The notes beneath the pieces are model-generated. The model was given only the letters and a program-made list of their open reading frames with translations. It did not search any database and had not been told where the DNA came from. Of a stretch of DNA of 64,000 bases, positions 15,574 to 30,245 are shown piece by piece. The stretch is taken from contig SCTY01000003.1 in NCBI GenBank assembly GCA_004297625.1, positions 186,001 through 250,000 on the forward strand, written 5' to 3'. The DNA comes from Betaproteobacteria bacterium (GTDB lineage Bacteria > Pseudomonadota > Gammaproteobacteria > Burkholderiales > SG8-39). Position 1 is the first letter of the stretch. Every line of letters begins with the position of its first letter. Both the position numbers and the translations under genes were made by a program.

Positions 15574-16935
15574 CTAGACCTTCTTCTTTGGCGGCTTCCA
15601 GGACGGAATGGAAACCTGCCTGGCGCGCGCCACGGTGAGCTGCCCCGCCGGCGTGTCTTTGTTGATGGTCGAGCCCGCGCCGATGTAGGAGCCGCGGGCG
15701 ATGCGCAACGGCGCGACCAGCGTGGCGTCCGAGCCGATGAAGCAGTCGTCCTCGATGATGGTGCGGTGCTTGGCCGCGCCGTCATAGTTGCAGGTGATGG
15801 TACCGGCGCCGACGTTGACCCCGCTGCCGACTTCCGCATCGCCGATGTAGGTGAGGTGGTTCGCCTTGGAGCCTTTGCCGATACGGCTCGCTTTCACCTC
15901 GACGAAGTTGCCGACATGGACGTCCTCGGCGAGGAAGGTGCCGGGACGCAGCCGCGCGTAAGGACCTAACCGGCAGCGCGCGCCGACCTCGGAATCCTCG
16001 AGGTGCGAGAACGCCAGCACTTCGGTGTCGGCGGCGATGGCGCAGTTGCGCAGCACGCAGTTCGGCCCGACGCGCACGCCGTCGCCGAGCGATACGCGGC
16101 CCTCGAACACGCAATTGACGTCGATCGCGACGTCCTGCCCGCAGGCCAGCTCGCCGCGCACGTCGATGCGCGCTGGATCGGCGAGCGTCACGCCGGCGTC
16201 GAGCAGGCGTTGCGCCTGCATGGCCTGGTAGCGGCGTTCGAGCTCGGCAAGCTCGCGCTTGGAGTTCACGCCCGCGACTTCCCGGGCATCGTCGACTTTC
16301 ACCGCGTTCACCGGAATGCCTTCCGCGACGGCGAGGCTCACCACATCGGTGAGGTAATACTCTTTCTGCGCATTGCGGTTGGTCAGCCGCCCGAGCCAGC
16401 CGGATAGCCGCCGCGCGCTCATTGCCATGAATCCGGCGTTGATCTCGCGGATCATCAGTTCCTGCGGGGAGCCATCCTTCTGCTCGGCGATGCGCGCCAC
16501 GCGTCCCGAGCGGTCGCGCACGATGCGCCCGTATCCCGCAGGGTCCCCGAGCTCCGCCGTGAGCACGGCGACGCCTTCAACACCGGCCCTTGCCAGCCGC
16601 TGCAGCGTGGAAGAACTGACGAGGGGCACATCCCCATAGAGGATGAGCACATCGGCGTCGGGCGAAACATGCGGCAGCGCCTGTTGCACGGCATGGCCGG
16701 TGCCGAGCTGCTCCTCCTGCAGAACCCATTCGACGTTCGCCTCGGTGAAGGCCGCCCGTACCCGCTCCGCGCCATGGCCGTGGACCACGACGATCTTGCG
16801 CGGCTTGAGCGCCTGCGCCGACTGCAGCACGTGCGCGAGCAGCGGCCGGCCGGCGAGCGGATGCAGGACCTTGGGCAGCCGCGAGCGCATGCGTTTGCCT
16901 TGGCCCGCGGCGAGTACGATGATGTCGAGAGGCAT
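15574..16935 (-). CDS. glmU: Bifunctional GlmU (GlcNAc-1-P uridyltransferase / GlcN-1-P acetyltransferase)
   Basis: A 453-residue enzyme for the last two steps to UDP-GlcNAc. The N-terminal nucleotidyltransferase domain has [19 protein letters not shown] (residues 8-26); the C-terminal half is a left-handed beta-helix of hexapeptide repeats with the acetyltransferase region [20 protein letters not shown] and NYDGA. It is the first gene of the glmUS run and probably of the five-gene transcript that continues into the GcvT/PYROXD2-like genes. The 47-bp spacer to the divergent mgtC-like gene must hold both promoters. Confidence 0.97.
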   Translation of the reverse strand: MPLDIIVLAAGQGKRMRSRLPKVLHPLAGRPLLAHVLQSAQALKPRKIVVVHGHGAERVRAAFTEANVEWVLQEEQLGTGHAVQQALPHVSPDADVLILYGDVPLVSSSTLQRLARAGVEGVAVLTAELGDPAGYGRIVRDRSGRVARIAEQKDGSPQELMIREINAGFMAMSARRLSGWLGRLTNRNAQKEYYLTDVVSLAVAEGIPVNAVKVDDAREVAGVNSKRELAELERRYQAMQAQRLLDAGVTLADPARIDVRGELACGQDVAIDVNCVFEGRVSLGDGVRVGPNCVLRNCAIAADTEVLAFSHLEDSEVGARCRLGPYARLRPGTFLAEDVHVGNFVEVKASRIGKGSKANHLTYIGDAEVGSGVNVGAGTITCNYDGAAKHRTIIEDDCFIGSDATLVAPLRIARGSYIGAGSTINKDTPAGQLTVARARQVSIPSWKPPKKKV

Positions 16936-16982
16936 GCGGCTGAGTTCCTGCCGATTCTAGCGTTTTCGCCTAGACTCGAAGC

Positions 16983-17678
16983 GTGGCGAACGAATATTAC
17001 GAGATCGCGTTGCGGATGATCGCGGCGCTCTTCGCCGGGGGGCTCATCGGCCTCGAGCGCAGCCACCGCGGCCGTCCTGCCGGATTCCGCACGCACGTGT
17101 TGGTGTGCCTCGCCTCGAGCCTGCTCATGCTCGTGACGGTATACGAGCCGCACTGGATGGTGCGGGCCTCGGTTGGCACCAACATGGTCTTGGATCCGAC
17201 GCGCATGGCGCAGGGCATCATGACCGGTATCGGCTTTCTCGGTGCCGGCGCGATCATCAAGGAAGGCTTCACGGTGCGCGGGCTGACGACCGCCGCCTCG
17301 ATCTGGACCACCGCTGCGCTCGGCATCCTCATCGGCATCGGCTTCTGGTACGCCGCCACCGTGGGAACGGTGCTGGCGCTCGGCACGCTTTCCTTGTTTC
17401 GATGGGTGGAAGCCCGCCTGCCGACCGAGACCTACGCCAACTTCATGGTGCGCTTCAAGCGCGGCAGCGCGATTTCGGAAGCGGAACTGCGCACGCTCGT
17501 CGCGCAGCATGGATTTTCCCTGTACCAGATGAGCTATCGCCTGCATGGCGAAGTCGAGCTGCTCGAATACCGCACGGTGTTGCGCACCATGCAGTCGGCA
17601 AACCTTGCAAAACTTGCCGCGACGCTTGGGCGCGATCCCAACGTGCTCGAGTACCGCATCGCACCGACGACCGAATAA
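16983..17678 (+). CDS. MgtC/SapB-family membrane protein
   Basis: A 231-residue inner membrane protein. The family signature GLERSHRGRPAGFRTH is at about residues 22-37, followed by helices with GIGFLGAGAII and LTTAASIWTTAALGI, then a soluble ACT-like C-terminal domain (about 145-231). MgtC-family proteins are linked to magnesium limitation and ATP-synthase control in some bacteria, but this short single-domain type is often uncharacterised. The start is GTG at 16983; an internal ATG at residue 12 would cut the first helix. The stop codon is immediately followed by the GTG of the DUF2891 gene. Confidence 0.85.
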   Translation: MANEYYEIALRMIAALFAGGLIGLERSHRGRPAGFRTHVLVCLASSLLMLVTVYEPHWMVRASVGTNMVLDPTRMAQGIMTGIGFLGAGAIIKEGFTVRGLTTAASIWTTAALGILIGIGFWYAATVGTVLALGTLSLFRWVEARLPTETYANFMVRFKRGSAISEAELRTLVAQHGFSLYQMSYRLHGEVELLEYRTVLRTMQSANLAKLAATLGRDPNVLEYRIAPTTE

Positions 17679-18635
17679 GTGATCGACGCCGAGCTCGCCG
17701 CCGCGTTGGCCCGCGTTGCGCTTGCCAATGTCGAGCGCGAATATCCGCGCAGGGTCGATTACCTTCTCGACGCGCCAGGCGAAATCCCTTCCCCGCGCGC
17801 CTGCCATCCCGCTTTCTATGGCAGCTACGACTGGCACTCGGCCGTGCACATGCATTGGCTGCTCGCGCGGCTGCTGCGGCTTCAGCCAGCGCTGGAGAGG
17901 CAAGTCGCACCGGTTCTCGAACGTCATCTAAGCGCCGGGGCGATGCAGAAGGAGCTCGCATTCTTCCGCGGCCCCGGCGGCACGACCTTCGAGCGCCCGT
18001 ATGGCTGGGCGTGGCTCCTCGAGCTGCAGGCAGAGCTCCTGCGCCTGGGACGCTGGTCGCAGGCCGTAGCGCCGCTCGCCCTGGAACTCGCGGACCGCCT
18101 GGCGAACTATCTGAAGAACTCGCCCTATCCGGTGCGCAGCGGCGCGCACGCCAACACCGCATTCGCCTGCGTGCTCGGGCTCGACTACGCGCGCGCGAGT
18201 GGCCATGCACCGCTTGTCCGGGAGATCGAGAGCACGGCACGCCGCTGGTATCTCGGCGATCGGGACTATCCGGTCTTCTACGAGCCTTCGGCGGACGATT
18301 TTCTGTCGCCCGGCCTGGTGGAAGCGCTTCTCCTGAAGCGAATCCTGCCGCCCGGCGAGTTCAGCGCGTGGTACGGGGCATTGCTTGCGAGTGGCTTCGG
18401 TCCCCTCGCCCATCCGCCCCAGGGGGTGGATCACGCCGATGCGAAGCAGAGCCATCTCGACGGGCTATGCCTGTCGCGCGCGTGGTGTTTTGCGGGATTG
18501 GGCTATCCGGAACTTGCGCGGACCCATCTTTCCGCCGGCATGCCGCATGTCGGCGGCGGCGACTACGTGGGCGAGCATTGGCTCGCTTCGTTCGCGATGC
18601 TAGCGCTCAGCGCGGAAGCTCAGAGAACCCCATGA
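17679..18635 (+). CDS. DUF2891-family protein
   Basis: A 318-residue protein of a family of unknown activity. The N-terminal motif [16 protein letters not shown] and the repeated alpha-helical build ([28 protein letters not shown]) suggest an alpha/alpha barrel like those of glycoside-processing enzymes; this fold guess is inference. No signal peptide is visible. Its GTG start directly follows the TAA of the mgtC-like gene, so translation is coupled. The 3' end overlaps the convergent gltD by 29 bp. Confidence 0.85.
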   Translation: MIDAELAAALARVALANVEREYPRRVDYLLDAPGEIPSPRACHPAFYGSYDWHSAVHMHWLLARLLRLQPALERQVAPVLERHLSAGAMQKELAFFRGPGGTTFERPYGWAWLLELQAELLRLGRWSQAVAPLALELADRLANYLKNSPYPVRSGAHANTAFACVLGLDYARASGHAPLVREIESTARRWYLGDRDYPVFYEPSADDFLSPGLVEALLLKRILPPGEFSAWYGALLASGFGPLAHPPQGVDHADAKQSHLDGLCLSRAWCFAGLGYPELARTHLSAGMPHVGGGDYVGEHWLASFAMLALSAEAQRTP

Positions 18636-20070
18636 GGAATTCGTCGACCGCGCGCGCGCATTGACGGCCCTCGCGGATCGCCCAGACGACGAGCGACTGG
18701 CCGCGGCGCGTGTCGCCTGCCGCGAACACCTTCTCCGCCGAGGTCGCGTAGGCCCCCTTGCCCTCGGTGGGCGCCTTCGCATTGCCGCGCGCGTCTTTCT
18801 GGACGCCGAACTCGTCGAGCATCGATTGCTGCGGCGAAACGAAGCCCATCGCGAGGAGCACGAGATCGGCAGGCACGAGCGTTTCGGAGCCGGGGATCTC
18901 CACCGGCTTGCCGTCCTTCCATTCCAGTCGGACGGTCTTCAGCGCCTTGACGGCGCCTTTCTCGCCTGCGAATTCCTTGGTGGCGATGGACCAGTCGCGG
19001 TTCACGCCTTCCTCGTGCGACGAAGAGGTGCGCAGGCGCGTCGGCCAGTACGGCCACGCCGGGTTGCGTTCCACGTCGGGCGGCATGGGCAGGAGCTCGA
19101 ACTGGGTGACCGACTTCGCGCCGTGGCGGTTCGACGTGCCGACGCAGTCGGAGCCCGTATCGCCGCCGCCGATGATCACGACGCGCTTGCCGGTCGCCCA
19201 CAGGTCCTTCACTTCCTGGTCGCCGGCGACGCGCTTGTTCTGCAGCGGCAGGAACTCCATCGCGAAATGCACGCCCGCGAGCTCGCGCCCCGCAATCGGC
19301 AGATCGCGCGGCTGCTCGGATCCCGCGGCAAGCACCACCGCGTCGAATTGCGACAGGAGCTCCGATGGCGCGACGCTCGTCTTGGCGTCGCTGCCTACGC
19401 CGCGGGCCGGCGGCTGCTTGCCGATGAACACGCCAGCGCGGAGCTTCACGCCCTCCTGGCGCAGCTGCTCCAGTCGGCGGTCGATGACGCCCTTGTCCAG
19501 CTTGAAGTCCGGAATGCCGTAGCGCAGCAGCCCGCCGATACGGTCGCTTTTCTCGAACACCGTCACGTCGTGCCCCGCGCGCGCCAGTTGCTGCGCGCAA
19601 GCGAGACCCGCCGGCCCCGAGCCGACGATCGCGACTTTCTTGCCGGTCTTGTGCGCCGCCGGCTGGGGACGCACCCAGCCTTCCTCCCACGCCTTGTCGA
19701 TGATGGCGTGCTCGATCGACTTGATGCCGACCGGATCGGCGTTGATGCGCAGCACGCAGGCTTCCTCGCACGGCGCCGGGCAAACGCGGCCGGTGAACTC
19801 GGGGAAGTTGTTCGTCGAGTGCAGGACCTCGATCGCCGCCTTCCAGTCGCCGCGGTAAACGAGGTCGTTCCAGTCGGGGATGATGTTGTCGACCGGGCAG
19901 CCCTGCATGCAGAACGGGACGCCGCAATCCATGCAGCGCGCGCCCTGCACGGCGGCCGCCGAGTCCGCGAGGCGAGCGTAGAACTCGCGATAGTGCTTCT
20001 TGCGCGCCTCGGCGGGCTCGTGCGGCTCTTCCAGCCGCGCGTATTCCATGAAGCCGGTGATCTTGCCCAT
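18607..20070 (-). CDS. gltD: Glutamate synthase small (beta) subunit GltD
   Basis: A 487-residue NADPH-oxidising subunit that feeds electrons to GltB. The N-terminus has the Cys sets for two 4Fe-4S clusters (Cys46, 49, 54 and 58, then CPAPCEEAC). FAD- and NADPH-binding Rossmann motifs follow ([11 protein letters not shown] and [13 protein letters not shown]) and the conserved C-terminal [17 protein letters not shown] region in parts. Its ATG follows the gltB stop with no gap. The 3' end overlaps the convergent DUF2891 gene. Confidence 0.97.
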   Translation of the reverse strand: MGKITGFMEYARLEEPHEPAEARKKHYREFYARLADSAAAVQGARCMDCGVPFCMQGCPVDNIIPDWNDLVYRGDWKAAIEVLHSTNNFPEFTGRVCPAPCEEACVLRINADPVGIKSIEHAIIDKAWEEGWVRPQPAAHKTGKKVAIVGSGPAGLACAQQLARAGHDVTVFEKSDRIGGLLRYGIPDFKLDKGVIDRRLEQLRQEGVKLRAGVFIGKQPPARGVGSDAKTSVAPSELLSQFDAVVLAAGSEQPRDLPIAGRELAGVHFAMEFLPLQNKRVAGDQEVKDLWATGKRVVIIGGGDTGSDCVGTSNRHGAKSVTQFELLPMPPDVERNPAWPYWPTRLRTSSSHEEGVNRDWSIATKEFAGEKGAVKALKTVRLEWKDGKPVEIPGSETLVPADLVLLAMGFVSPQQSMLDEFGVQKDARGNAKAPTEGKGAYATSAEKVFAAGDTRRGQSLVVWAIREGRQCARAVDEFLMGFSELPR

Positions 20071-24657
<4,587 letters not shown>

Positions 24658-24679
24658 GGCGGAACTGTTGAATATACAA

Positions 24680-25762
24680 TTACTGCGCTGCAGCGACAAT
24701 GGCCTCCTGGACCTCGCGCTCATCGATAGCGCCGCGCAGCGCGGCACGTCCGATGTCTTCCAGCACCACGAACCTGAGCTTTCCGTGCGCCGCCTTCTTG
24801 TCCACCGCCATCAGCTCAATGAGCGCCTCCGGTGCAAGCGCCGGGCCCCTGACCGGCAGTCCGGCGCTCATGATCAGCTGGCGCACGCGCGCCACGTCGC
24901 CCTGAGCGAGAAGACGTAGACGCGCCGAGAGCTCGGCGGCCATGACCATCCCCACCGCGATCGCCTCGCCGTGCAGCCAGGCGCCGTAGCCCGCGCCGAG
25001 CTCGATGGCGTGACCGAACGTGTGACCGAAATTGAGCAGCGCACGCACTCCGCTCTCGCGCTCGTCGGCAGCGACCACTTCGGCCTTCAGCTCGCAGCAG
25101 CGCCTGACCGCGTGCACGAGCGCCCCACGCTCGCGGGAAACCAGCTTGCTCATGTGGGCTTCCAGCCACTGAACGAACTGCGCATCGAGCGCGAGCGCGT
25201 GCTTGATCACCTCGGCAAGCCCCGCACGCAGCTCGCGCTCCGGCAGCGTATCGAGCGTCGCGACATCGGAGATCACCGCGCGCGGCTGGTGAAAGGCGCC
25301 GATCATATTCTTGCCGCGGGGATGGTTGATCGCGGTTTTCCCGCCGACCGAGGAGTCCACCTGCGCAAGCAGCGTGGTCGGGACCTGAACGAATGGCACG
25401 CCACGCTGGTACACCGCCGCCGCAAATCCGGCGAGGTCGCCCACCACGCCGCCGCCGAGCGCCACAATGAGTGCGTCGCGCCCGCAGCGTGCGGCGAGCA
25501 GGCCATCGAACACGCGCTCCAGCGTTTCCCATCCCTTCGCCTGCTCGCCGTCCGGGACGATGATCTCGGTCACCCGCGCGCCGGCCGCGGCCAGCGCTTG
25601 TCTCACGCGCTGCAGATATAGAGGCGCGACCACCGTGTTCGTCACGATCGCCGCGCTGCCGCCTCCGAGATAGGGGCGATAAAGCTCTGGGCGACCGAGC
25701 AGATCCGCTCCCAGGTGAATGGGATAGGACCGCTCGCCGAGCGCTACGCGGAGGCTTTCCAT
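24680..25762 (-). CDS. aroB: 3-dehydroquinate synthase AroB
   Basis: A 360-residue cytoplasmic enzyme of the shikimate pathway, turning DAHP into 3-dehydroquinate with NAD and a metal ion. Motifs: [45 protein letters not shown] and the metal-ligand region [12 protein letters not shown]. The start at 25762 overlaps the 3' end of aroK by 19 bp. The arrangement aroK-aroB downstream of pilQ is common in Proteobacteria. Confidence 0.97.
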   Translation of the reverse strand: MESLRVALGERSYPIHLGADLLGRPELYRPYLGGGSAAIVTNTVVAPLYLQRVRQALAAAGARVTEIIVPDGEQAKGWETLERVFDGLLAARCGRDALIVALGGGVVGDLAGFAAAVYQRGVPFVQVPTTLLAQVDSSVGGKTAINHPRGKNMIGAFHQPRAVISDVATLDTLPERELRAGLAEVIKHALALDAQFVQWLEAHMSKLVSRERGALVHAVRRCCELKAEVVAADERESGVRALLNFGHTFGHAIELGAGYGAWLHGEAIAVGMVMAAELSARLRLLAQGDVARVRQLIMSAGLPVRGPALAPEALIELMAVDKKAAHGKLRFVVLEDIGRAALRGAIDEREVQEAIVAAAQ

Positions 25763-26283
25763 CGGTGTTCCAGCTTGGTGAAGAGATCGCGCGCGAGCGC
25801 CTGAACGCTCTGCGAGCCGGTGTCGAGCACCAGGTCCGCGACCGCGCGGTACAGAGGGTCGCGCTCGGCATGCAGCTCGCGAAGGCGCGCGAGCGGATGC
25901 CCCGAGGCGAGCATGGGCCGGTTGCGATCGTGCCGCACCCGGTCGTACAGATCCTCCGGCCGCGCGCGCAGGTAGACCACCGTGCCGAAAGCGGCCAGCC
26001 GGCGGCGATTTTCTTCCGCAAGGACCACCCCGCCGCCCGTTGCGAGAACGATGCCGTCGAGCGCCGTGAGCTCCTCGATCGCCTGCTGCTCGCGCAGGCG
26101 AAAGCCTGCCTCGCCTTCGATCTCGAAGATCACCGGGATTTTCACCCCGCAGCGGCGCTCTACCTCGTGATCCGAATCAATGAAGCGCATCTTCAGGCGC
26201 CGGGCAAGCAGCCGTCCCACGGTCGTCTTGCCCGCGCCCATAAGCCCGATGAGGAAGATGTTGCCGCGCTTCATCCCCGGCAT
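25744..26283 (-). CDS. aroK: Shikimate kinase AroK
   Basis: A 179-residue ATP-dependent kinase phosphorylating shikimate. The P-loop GLMGAGKTT (about 13-21), substrate motif FIDSDHEVE and lid region RNRPML are visible, as is GGGVV. Two ATGs are possible, at 26283 and three codons later at 26274; neither has a clear ribosome site. The upstream ATG is only 9 bp beyond the U-run of the pilQ terminator hairpin, which leaves no room for a promoter between them. Confidence 0.95.
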   Translation of the reverse strand: MPGMKRGNIFLIGLMGAGKTTVGRLLARRLKMRFIDSDHEVERRCGVKIPVIFEIEGEAGFRLREQQAIEELTALDGIVLATGGGVVLAEENRRRLAAFGTVVYLRARPEDLYDRVRHDRNRPMLASGHPLARLRELHAERDPLYRAVADLVLDTGSQSVQALARDLFTKLEHRWKASA

Positions 26284-26291
26284 TGTAGGAA

Positions 26292-26318
26292 CAAAAACGG
26301 CCGGTCATGACCGGCCGT
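26292..26318 (-). terminator. Rho-independent terminator after pilQ
   Basis: A perfect 22-bp palindrome (ACGGCCGGTCA and its complement, 26297-26318) is followed on the minus strand by a U-run (TTTTTG). It lies 26 bp past the pilQ stop and ends 9 bp before the aroK start, so it separates or attenuates pilMNOPQ from aroKB-gltBD. Confidence 0.9.
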
Positions 26319-26344
26319 CGTACCGCCCAGAGGAGAGTTGGCGA

Positions 26345-28453
26345 TCAGCGAATCGTTAGGCGCTCGTTGACGATGCGCGGCGTGATGAACACCAGGAGCT
26401 CGGTCTTCGAGCTCGAGGTGGTGTTGTTCTTGAACAGGAAACCGAGGAACGGCAGGTCGCCGAAGAACGGGATCTTGGTGATGTCGGTGCGGTCGTTCTG
26501 CTCGTAGATGCCGCCGATCACCACCGTTCCGCCATTCTCGACCAGCACTTCCGTCTTCACGTGCTTGGTATTGATCTGCACTCCGGCCGGCGTGGTCGCG
26601 CCCGGCTGGTCCTTGTTCACGTCGAGCGTCATGATGACGTTGCCGTCGGGCGTGATCTGCGGCTTCACCTTGAGCGCGAGGTTCGCCTTGCGGAAGGACA
26701 CGGACGTGGCGCCCGAAGAGGTGGCCTGCTGGTACGGGATCTCCGTACCTTGCTCGATTAGCGCTTCCACCTGGTCGGCGGTCAGCACGCGGGGACTGGC
26801 GACGATCTTGCCCTTGCCGTCGGACTCGAGCGCCGAAATCTCGATGTTCAGCAGCCGCGTAAGGCTGCTGTTGAACAGAATGAACGAGAACTGGCCGGCG
26901 TTGAACGCGTTCAGGCCCGCCGCCGGAAAGTTGGAGTTGAGCCCCGGGCCATTGATGACCGGCGTGCCCTGCACGACTCCCATCGCCTGCCCCGTGTTCA
27001 CGAGCTCGGCACCCACGTTCGTACCGACATTGAGGCCATGATTGGTGTCGCCGAAGGGTCGCCGCGCTTGCGGACCGAACTCGATGAGCCCGAGGCGTGC
27101 GCCGAGGTTCTTGGCGAAAGTGTCGTTCGCCTCGACGATGCGCGCTTCGATCATCACCTGGCGCACCGCCACGTCGATCTTGGCAATGAGGGCGCGCACT
27201 TCCTCGAGCTTGGTCGGCGTGTCTTGCACGAAGAGCGTGTTGGTGCGCGCGTCGACCGCCGCGCTGCCGCGCTTGGACAGAATGCGCTGCGTCGGATCCG
27301 AGAGCAGCTTCTGCACGTCGGCGGCCTTCTGGTAGTTCATCTGGAACGACTCGGTGCGCGTGAGCTCCAGATCGTTGATCTGCTGCTGCGCCTCGAGCGC
27401 GAGCTTCTCGCGCGTCGCAAGCTCGTCTCGCGGCGCAATCCAGATGACGTTGCCGGTGCGGCGGCTGTCCAGGCCGCGCGTCTGGAGAATGATGTCGAGC
27501 GCCTGGTCCCATGGAACGTCCTTCAGGCGCAGGGTAATGTTGCCGGTGACCGTGTCGCTCGTGATGATGTTGAGGTCGGTGAAGTCGGCGATGACGTTGA
27601 GCACCGCACGCACTTCGACGTTCTGGAAGTTGAGCGAAAGCTTCTCGCCGGTGTAGCGGCCGCGCTGCGCCGCGCGCGACGGATCGGGCGTGACGGGCTT
27701 CACCTCGACGACGAATTGGGTGTCGGACTGGTAGGCGTTGTGCTCCCACTGGCCCTTCGGCTCGATCACCATGCGCACGTTCTCGCCCTGCTGGAAAGCG
27801 CTGATGGTGTTGACGGGGGTGGCGAAATCCACCACGTCGAGCCGGCGGCGCAGGCTATCGGGGAGCGTGGTCTTCAGGAACTCGACGACGATGTTCTGCC
27901 CTTGCTGACGAATATCGATGCCGGTCGTCGTGTCCGAAAGATCGACGACAATGCGGCCCTCTCCGGCACGGCCGCGCCGGAAATCGACGTCGCGGATGGC
28001 GTGCTGCCCTTCGGCACGGCCCTCGGCAAAGTGTGCCACTTGGCCTCCGGGCGCCGTCTGCCCTACCGCGGGTTCGGCCAGCGTGATAACGACGCTGTTG
28101 CCTTCCAGCGTCGCTTCGTGGGCCACCGCGCGCCGCAAGTTGAGCACCAGGCGCGTGCGGTCGGTGCCCTGGACAACGTTCATGCTGCGCAGCTCGCCCT
28201 GCCCTATGTCCTGGCTGGAGCGCCCGAGCGCGTTCACCGTATTGGGGAAGTCGAAAGCGATGCGCGCCGGATTGGCGACCGCGAAGTTCGGCGGCACGCT
28301 GCGCAACGGCTCCTTGGTGGTGATGCGCACCACGGTCCTGCCGGCCTGCTGCACGACGTCGAAGCCCTCGATGCTGTTCGCTTGGGCGAAAGCGAAGCCA
28401 ACCGCGACCAGCCAGAGGACGAACCCGTATGCGATTCTGATGGCGTTGTTCAT
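26345..28453 (-). CDS. pilQ: Type IV pilus secretin PilQ
   Basis: A 702-residue outer membrane secretin through which the pilus passes. The start at 28453 (MNNAIRI) overlaps the pilP stop (ATGA) and begins a signal peptide to FAQA. Two AMIN-like domains occupy about 25-260, followed by an STN/N0 domain (LNFQNVEVRAVLNVIADFT), N1 (VQKLLSDP) and the secretin core ending in VFITPRIV. It is the last gene of pilMNOPQ. Confidence 0.96.
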   Translation of the reverse strand: MNNAIRIAYGFVLWLVAVGFAFAQANSIEGFDVVQQAGRTVVRITTKEPLRSVPPNFAVANPARIAFDFPNTVNALGRSSQDIGQGELRSMNVVQGTDRTRLVLNLRRAVAHEATLEGNSVVITLAEPAVGQTAPGGQVAHFAEGRAEGQHAIRDVDFRRGRAGEGRIVVDLSDTTTGIDIRQQGQNIVVEFLKTTLPDSLRRRLDVVDFATPVNTISAFQQGENVRMVIEPKGQWEHNAYQSDTQFVVEVKPVTPDPSRAAQRGRYTGEKLSLNFQNVEVRAVLNVIADFTDLNIITSDTVTGNITLRLKDVPWDQALDIILQTRGLDSRRTGNVIWIAPRDELATREKLALEAQQQINDLELTRTESFQMNYQKAADVQKLLSDPTQRILSKRGSAAVDARTNTLFVQDTPTKLEEVRALIAKIDVAVRQVMIEARIVEANDTFAKNLGARLGLIEFGPQARRPFGDTNHGLNVGTNVGAELVNTGQAMGVVQGTPVINGPGLNSNFPAAGLNAFNAGQFSFILFNSSLTRLLNIEISALESDGKGKIVASPRVLTADQVEALIEQGTEIPYQQATSSGATSVSFRKANLALKVKPQITPDGNVIMTLDVNKDQPGATTPAGVQINTKHVKTEVLVENGGTVVIGGIYEQNDRTDITKIPFFGDLPFLGFLFKNNTTSSSKTELLVFITPRIVNERLTIR

Positions 28454-28977
28454 CGTTTTGTCTCCACCAATTGGAGGGCGCTGTCGCGCTCCACCCATTC
28501 CCCGCCGCTATCCTGTATCAACTCCTTCAGGCTGATCTGGCTCTCGTCGATCCCCGTGACGACGCCGAAGTTCTGCCCCATGTAGTTGCCTTTGCGCACC
28601 CGGTACAGGTTCGGGCCGGCTTTGACCAGCGCAAACGTTTGCTTGTTTTGCGTGATGGTGCCGAGCATCTGGATGGACTCGAGCGGGAAAGCCTCGAGCG
28701 GCTCCTTCGGCCTCGCCTTTTCCTGCTCTAGGCGCTTGTCGTTGCTTGCCGTAGCACCGCGCCCTTGCGCGACGTCGATGCGCTCGGGCCGGAAGGGATC
28801 GACCTGCCCTTCGGCCGTGTAGGGCACCGGCTCGTAGGGTTTCACTTGAGGCAGCGGGTCAACCCGCCCGCGGAAATCCTTGGTCGCCTGCGTCAGTTCC
28901 TGCTTGAGGTCGCGGTGTTCGTCCCGGCCGCAGGCGCCGAGGGCGAGCAGGGAAACGACGATGGCGAGCTTTTTCAC
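28450..28977 (-). CDS. pilP: Type IV pilus lipoprotein PilP
   Basis: A 175-residue periplasmic lipoprotein linking the inner membrane PilM/N/O complex to PilQ. Lipobox LLALGACG at about residues 10-17, a Pro-rich linker with VDPFRPER, and the beta domain with MLGTITQNKQTFALVKA and GNYMGQNFGVV. It overlaps pilO and pilQ by 4 bp each. Confidence 0.95.
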   Translation of the reverse strand: MKKLAIVVSLLALGACGRDEHRDLKQELTQATKDFRGRVDPLPQVKPYEPVPYTAEGQVDPFRPERIDVAQGRGATASNDKRLEQEKARPKEPLEAFPLESIQMLGTITQNKQTFALVKAGPNLYRVRKGNYMGQNFGVVTGIDESQISLKELIQDSGGEWVERDSALQLVETKR

Positions 28978-29624
28978 TTCTTGGCACCCTTCTGGGCCGC
29001 CGCGGCTTTGCGCTGCGCCGCGACCTCGGTTTCATCCAGGTAGCGGAAGGTGCGCGCGGTGGCCTCCATCATCAGGTTGCCGTCCTTGCTCGCGTCGATC
29101 TTCACGTCGTTTAGCGTGACGATGCGCGAGAGCTGACCCACGTCGCTCGCGAACGCGCCCATGTCGTGATAGGTCCCGATCACCTTTACCTGGATCGGCA
29201 GCTCGGCATAGAACTCGCGCACGCTCTCGCTTGGCGCCGGCTTGAAGAGTTCGAACTGCAGCCCTCTGCCGAGGCCCGCCTGGTTGATGTCCACGAGCAG
29301 CGCGTCCATCTGCGATTTGTTCGGCAGTTGGCGCAGCAAAGCGCCGAACTGCGTGTCGATTTCCCGCAGCTGCTGGCGATGCAGATCTAGGTTTACCGCC
29401 TGCTTTTTCTTGTTCAGATAGTCCTGCTTGAGCTTGGCTTCCTCGCCGCGTCCGCGCTCGAGGTCCTCGATCTGCCCTTGCGTGTCGACAAAGTATCCCG
29501 CCACCGGAATGCCGATCAGGATTGCGAGCAACACGAGCACCTTGGGCGCCCAGTGCCACGTGCCGGGATCCTCCCACTTGGTGCGCTTCAGTTCCTCGAC
29601 GATCGCACTAAGGTTGACCGCCAT
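28974..29624 (-). CDS. pilO: Type IV pilus assembly protein PilO
   Basis: A 216-residue bitopic inner membrane protein. One helix at about 28-48, a coiled coil (QIEDLERGRGEEAKLKQDY), then a ferredoxin-like periplasmic domain with FGALLRQLPNK, GLQFELFKP and GTYHDMGAFASDVGQLSRIVTL in parts, all typical of PilO. It starts 3 bp after pilN ends. Confidence 0.95.
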   Translation of the reverse strand: MAVNLSAIVEELKRTKWEDPGTWHWAPKVLVLLAILIGIPVAGYFVDTQGQIEDLERGRGEEAKLKQDYLNKKKQAVNLDLHRQQLREIDTQFGALLRQLPNKSQMDALLVDINQAGLGRGLQFELFKPAPSESVREFYAELPIQVKVIGTYHDMGAFASDVGQLSRIVTLNDVKIDASKDGNLMMEATARTFRYLDETEVAAQRKAAAAQKGAKK

Positions 29625-29627
29625 GGC

Positions 29628-30245
29628 TTAGCCTTTCTTTGCCGCCGGTTGGGCTGCTTTACCGGCGCCTTTCGACGCGTCCTTGGACGCGCCCTTCGTC
29701 TGCGGACTTTTCAGCTGGAAGTTCAGGTTGAACTCCGACACCCGGCGCTTCTCCACTGCCGCGGCCTTCACTTCCACCAAGCCCGGGCTGGTGAGCCAGG
29801 GCGACGACTCGATGTTGCGCATCAGCGTCGAGACGCGCGCATTCGATTGCGCATAGCCCAGCACGTTGACGTTCCTGCCCCTTTGCGCGACCGATTTCAA
29901 ATACACGCCCTCGGGCATCTGTCGCACGAGCTCGTCGAGCAGGTGCACGGTCTGGGCGCGATCGGCCTGCAGCGTCTCGATCACCTGCTTGCGCGCGAGC
30001 AGCGCCGCGATCTCGTCTTTCAGCTTGTTGATCTCGGCGATTTCCTTGTCGAGCTTGGCGATCTCGCTCTTCAGGAAGCGATTGCGCTCGGCTTGCGTAT
30101 CGATCTTGGCGGCGTAAAAGCCGTGCATCGCGACGACCACCAGCGCGCCCACCACCGCGGTGCCGCCGGCAATCACGAAAAAGTGCTGCCGCGCGAGCTT
30201 GCGCCGCTCCTCGCGGTGCGGCAAGAGGTTGATGCGGGCCATCAT
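29628..30245 (-). CDS. pilN: Type IV pilus assembly protein PilN
   Basis: A 205-residue inner membrane protein that binds PilM through its cytoplasmic N-terminus (MARINLLPHREERR, the conserved INLLP box). One helix at about 22-44, a coiled coil, then the periplasmic fold with VYLKSVAQRGRNVNVLGYAQSN in parts. The C-terminus ends in a Lys/Ala-rich tail from about residue 180 that is longer than usual. It overlaps pilM by 4 bp. Confidence 0.95.
   Translation of the reverse strand: MMARINLLPHREERRKLARQHFFVIAGGTAVVGALVVVAMHGFYAAKIDTQAERNRFLKSEIAKLDKEIAEINKLKDEIAALLARKQVIETLQADRAQTVHLLDELVRQMPEGVYLKSVAQRGRNVNVLGYAQSNARVSTLMRNIESSPWLTSPGLVEVKAAAVEKRRVSEFNLNFQLKSPQTKGASKDASKGAGKAAQPAAKKG

Noticed and set aside
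16950..16975. Imperfect inverted repeat (TCTAGCG / CGCCTAGA) between glmU and the mgtC-like gene
   Set aside because: It has a bulge and a T-rich loop but no U-run and sits between divergent starts; could be an operator, but evidence is too thin.
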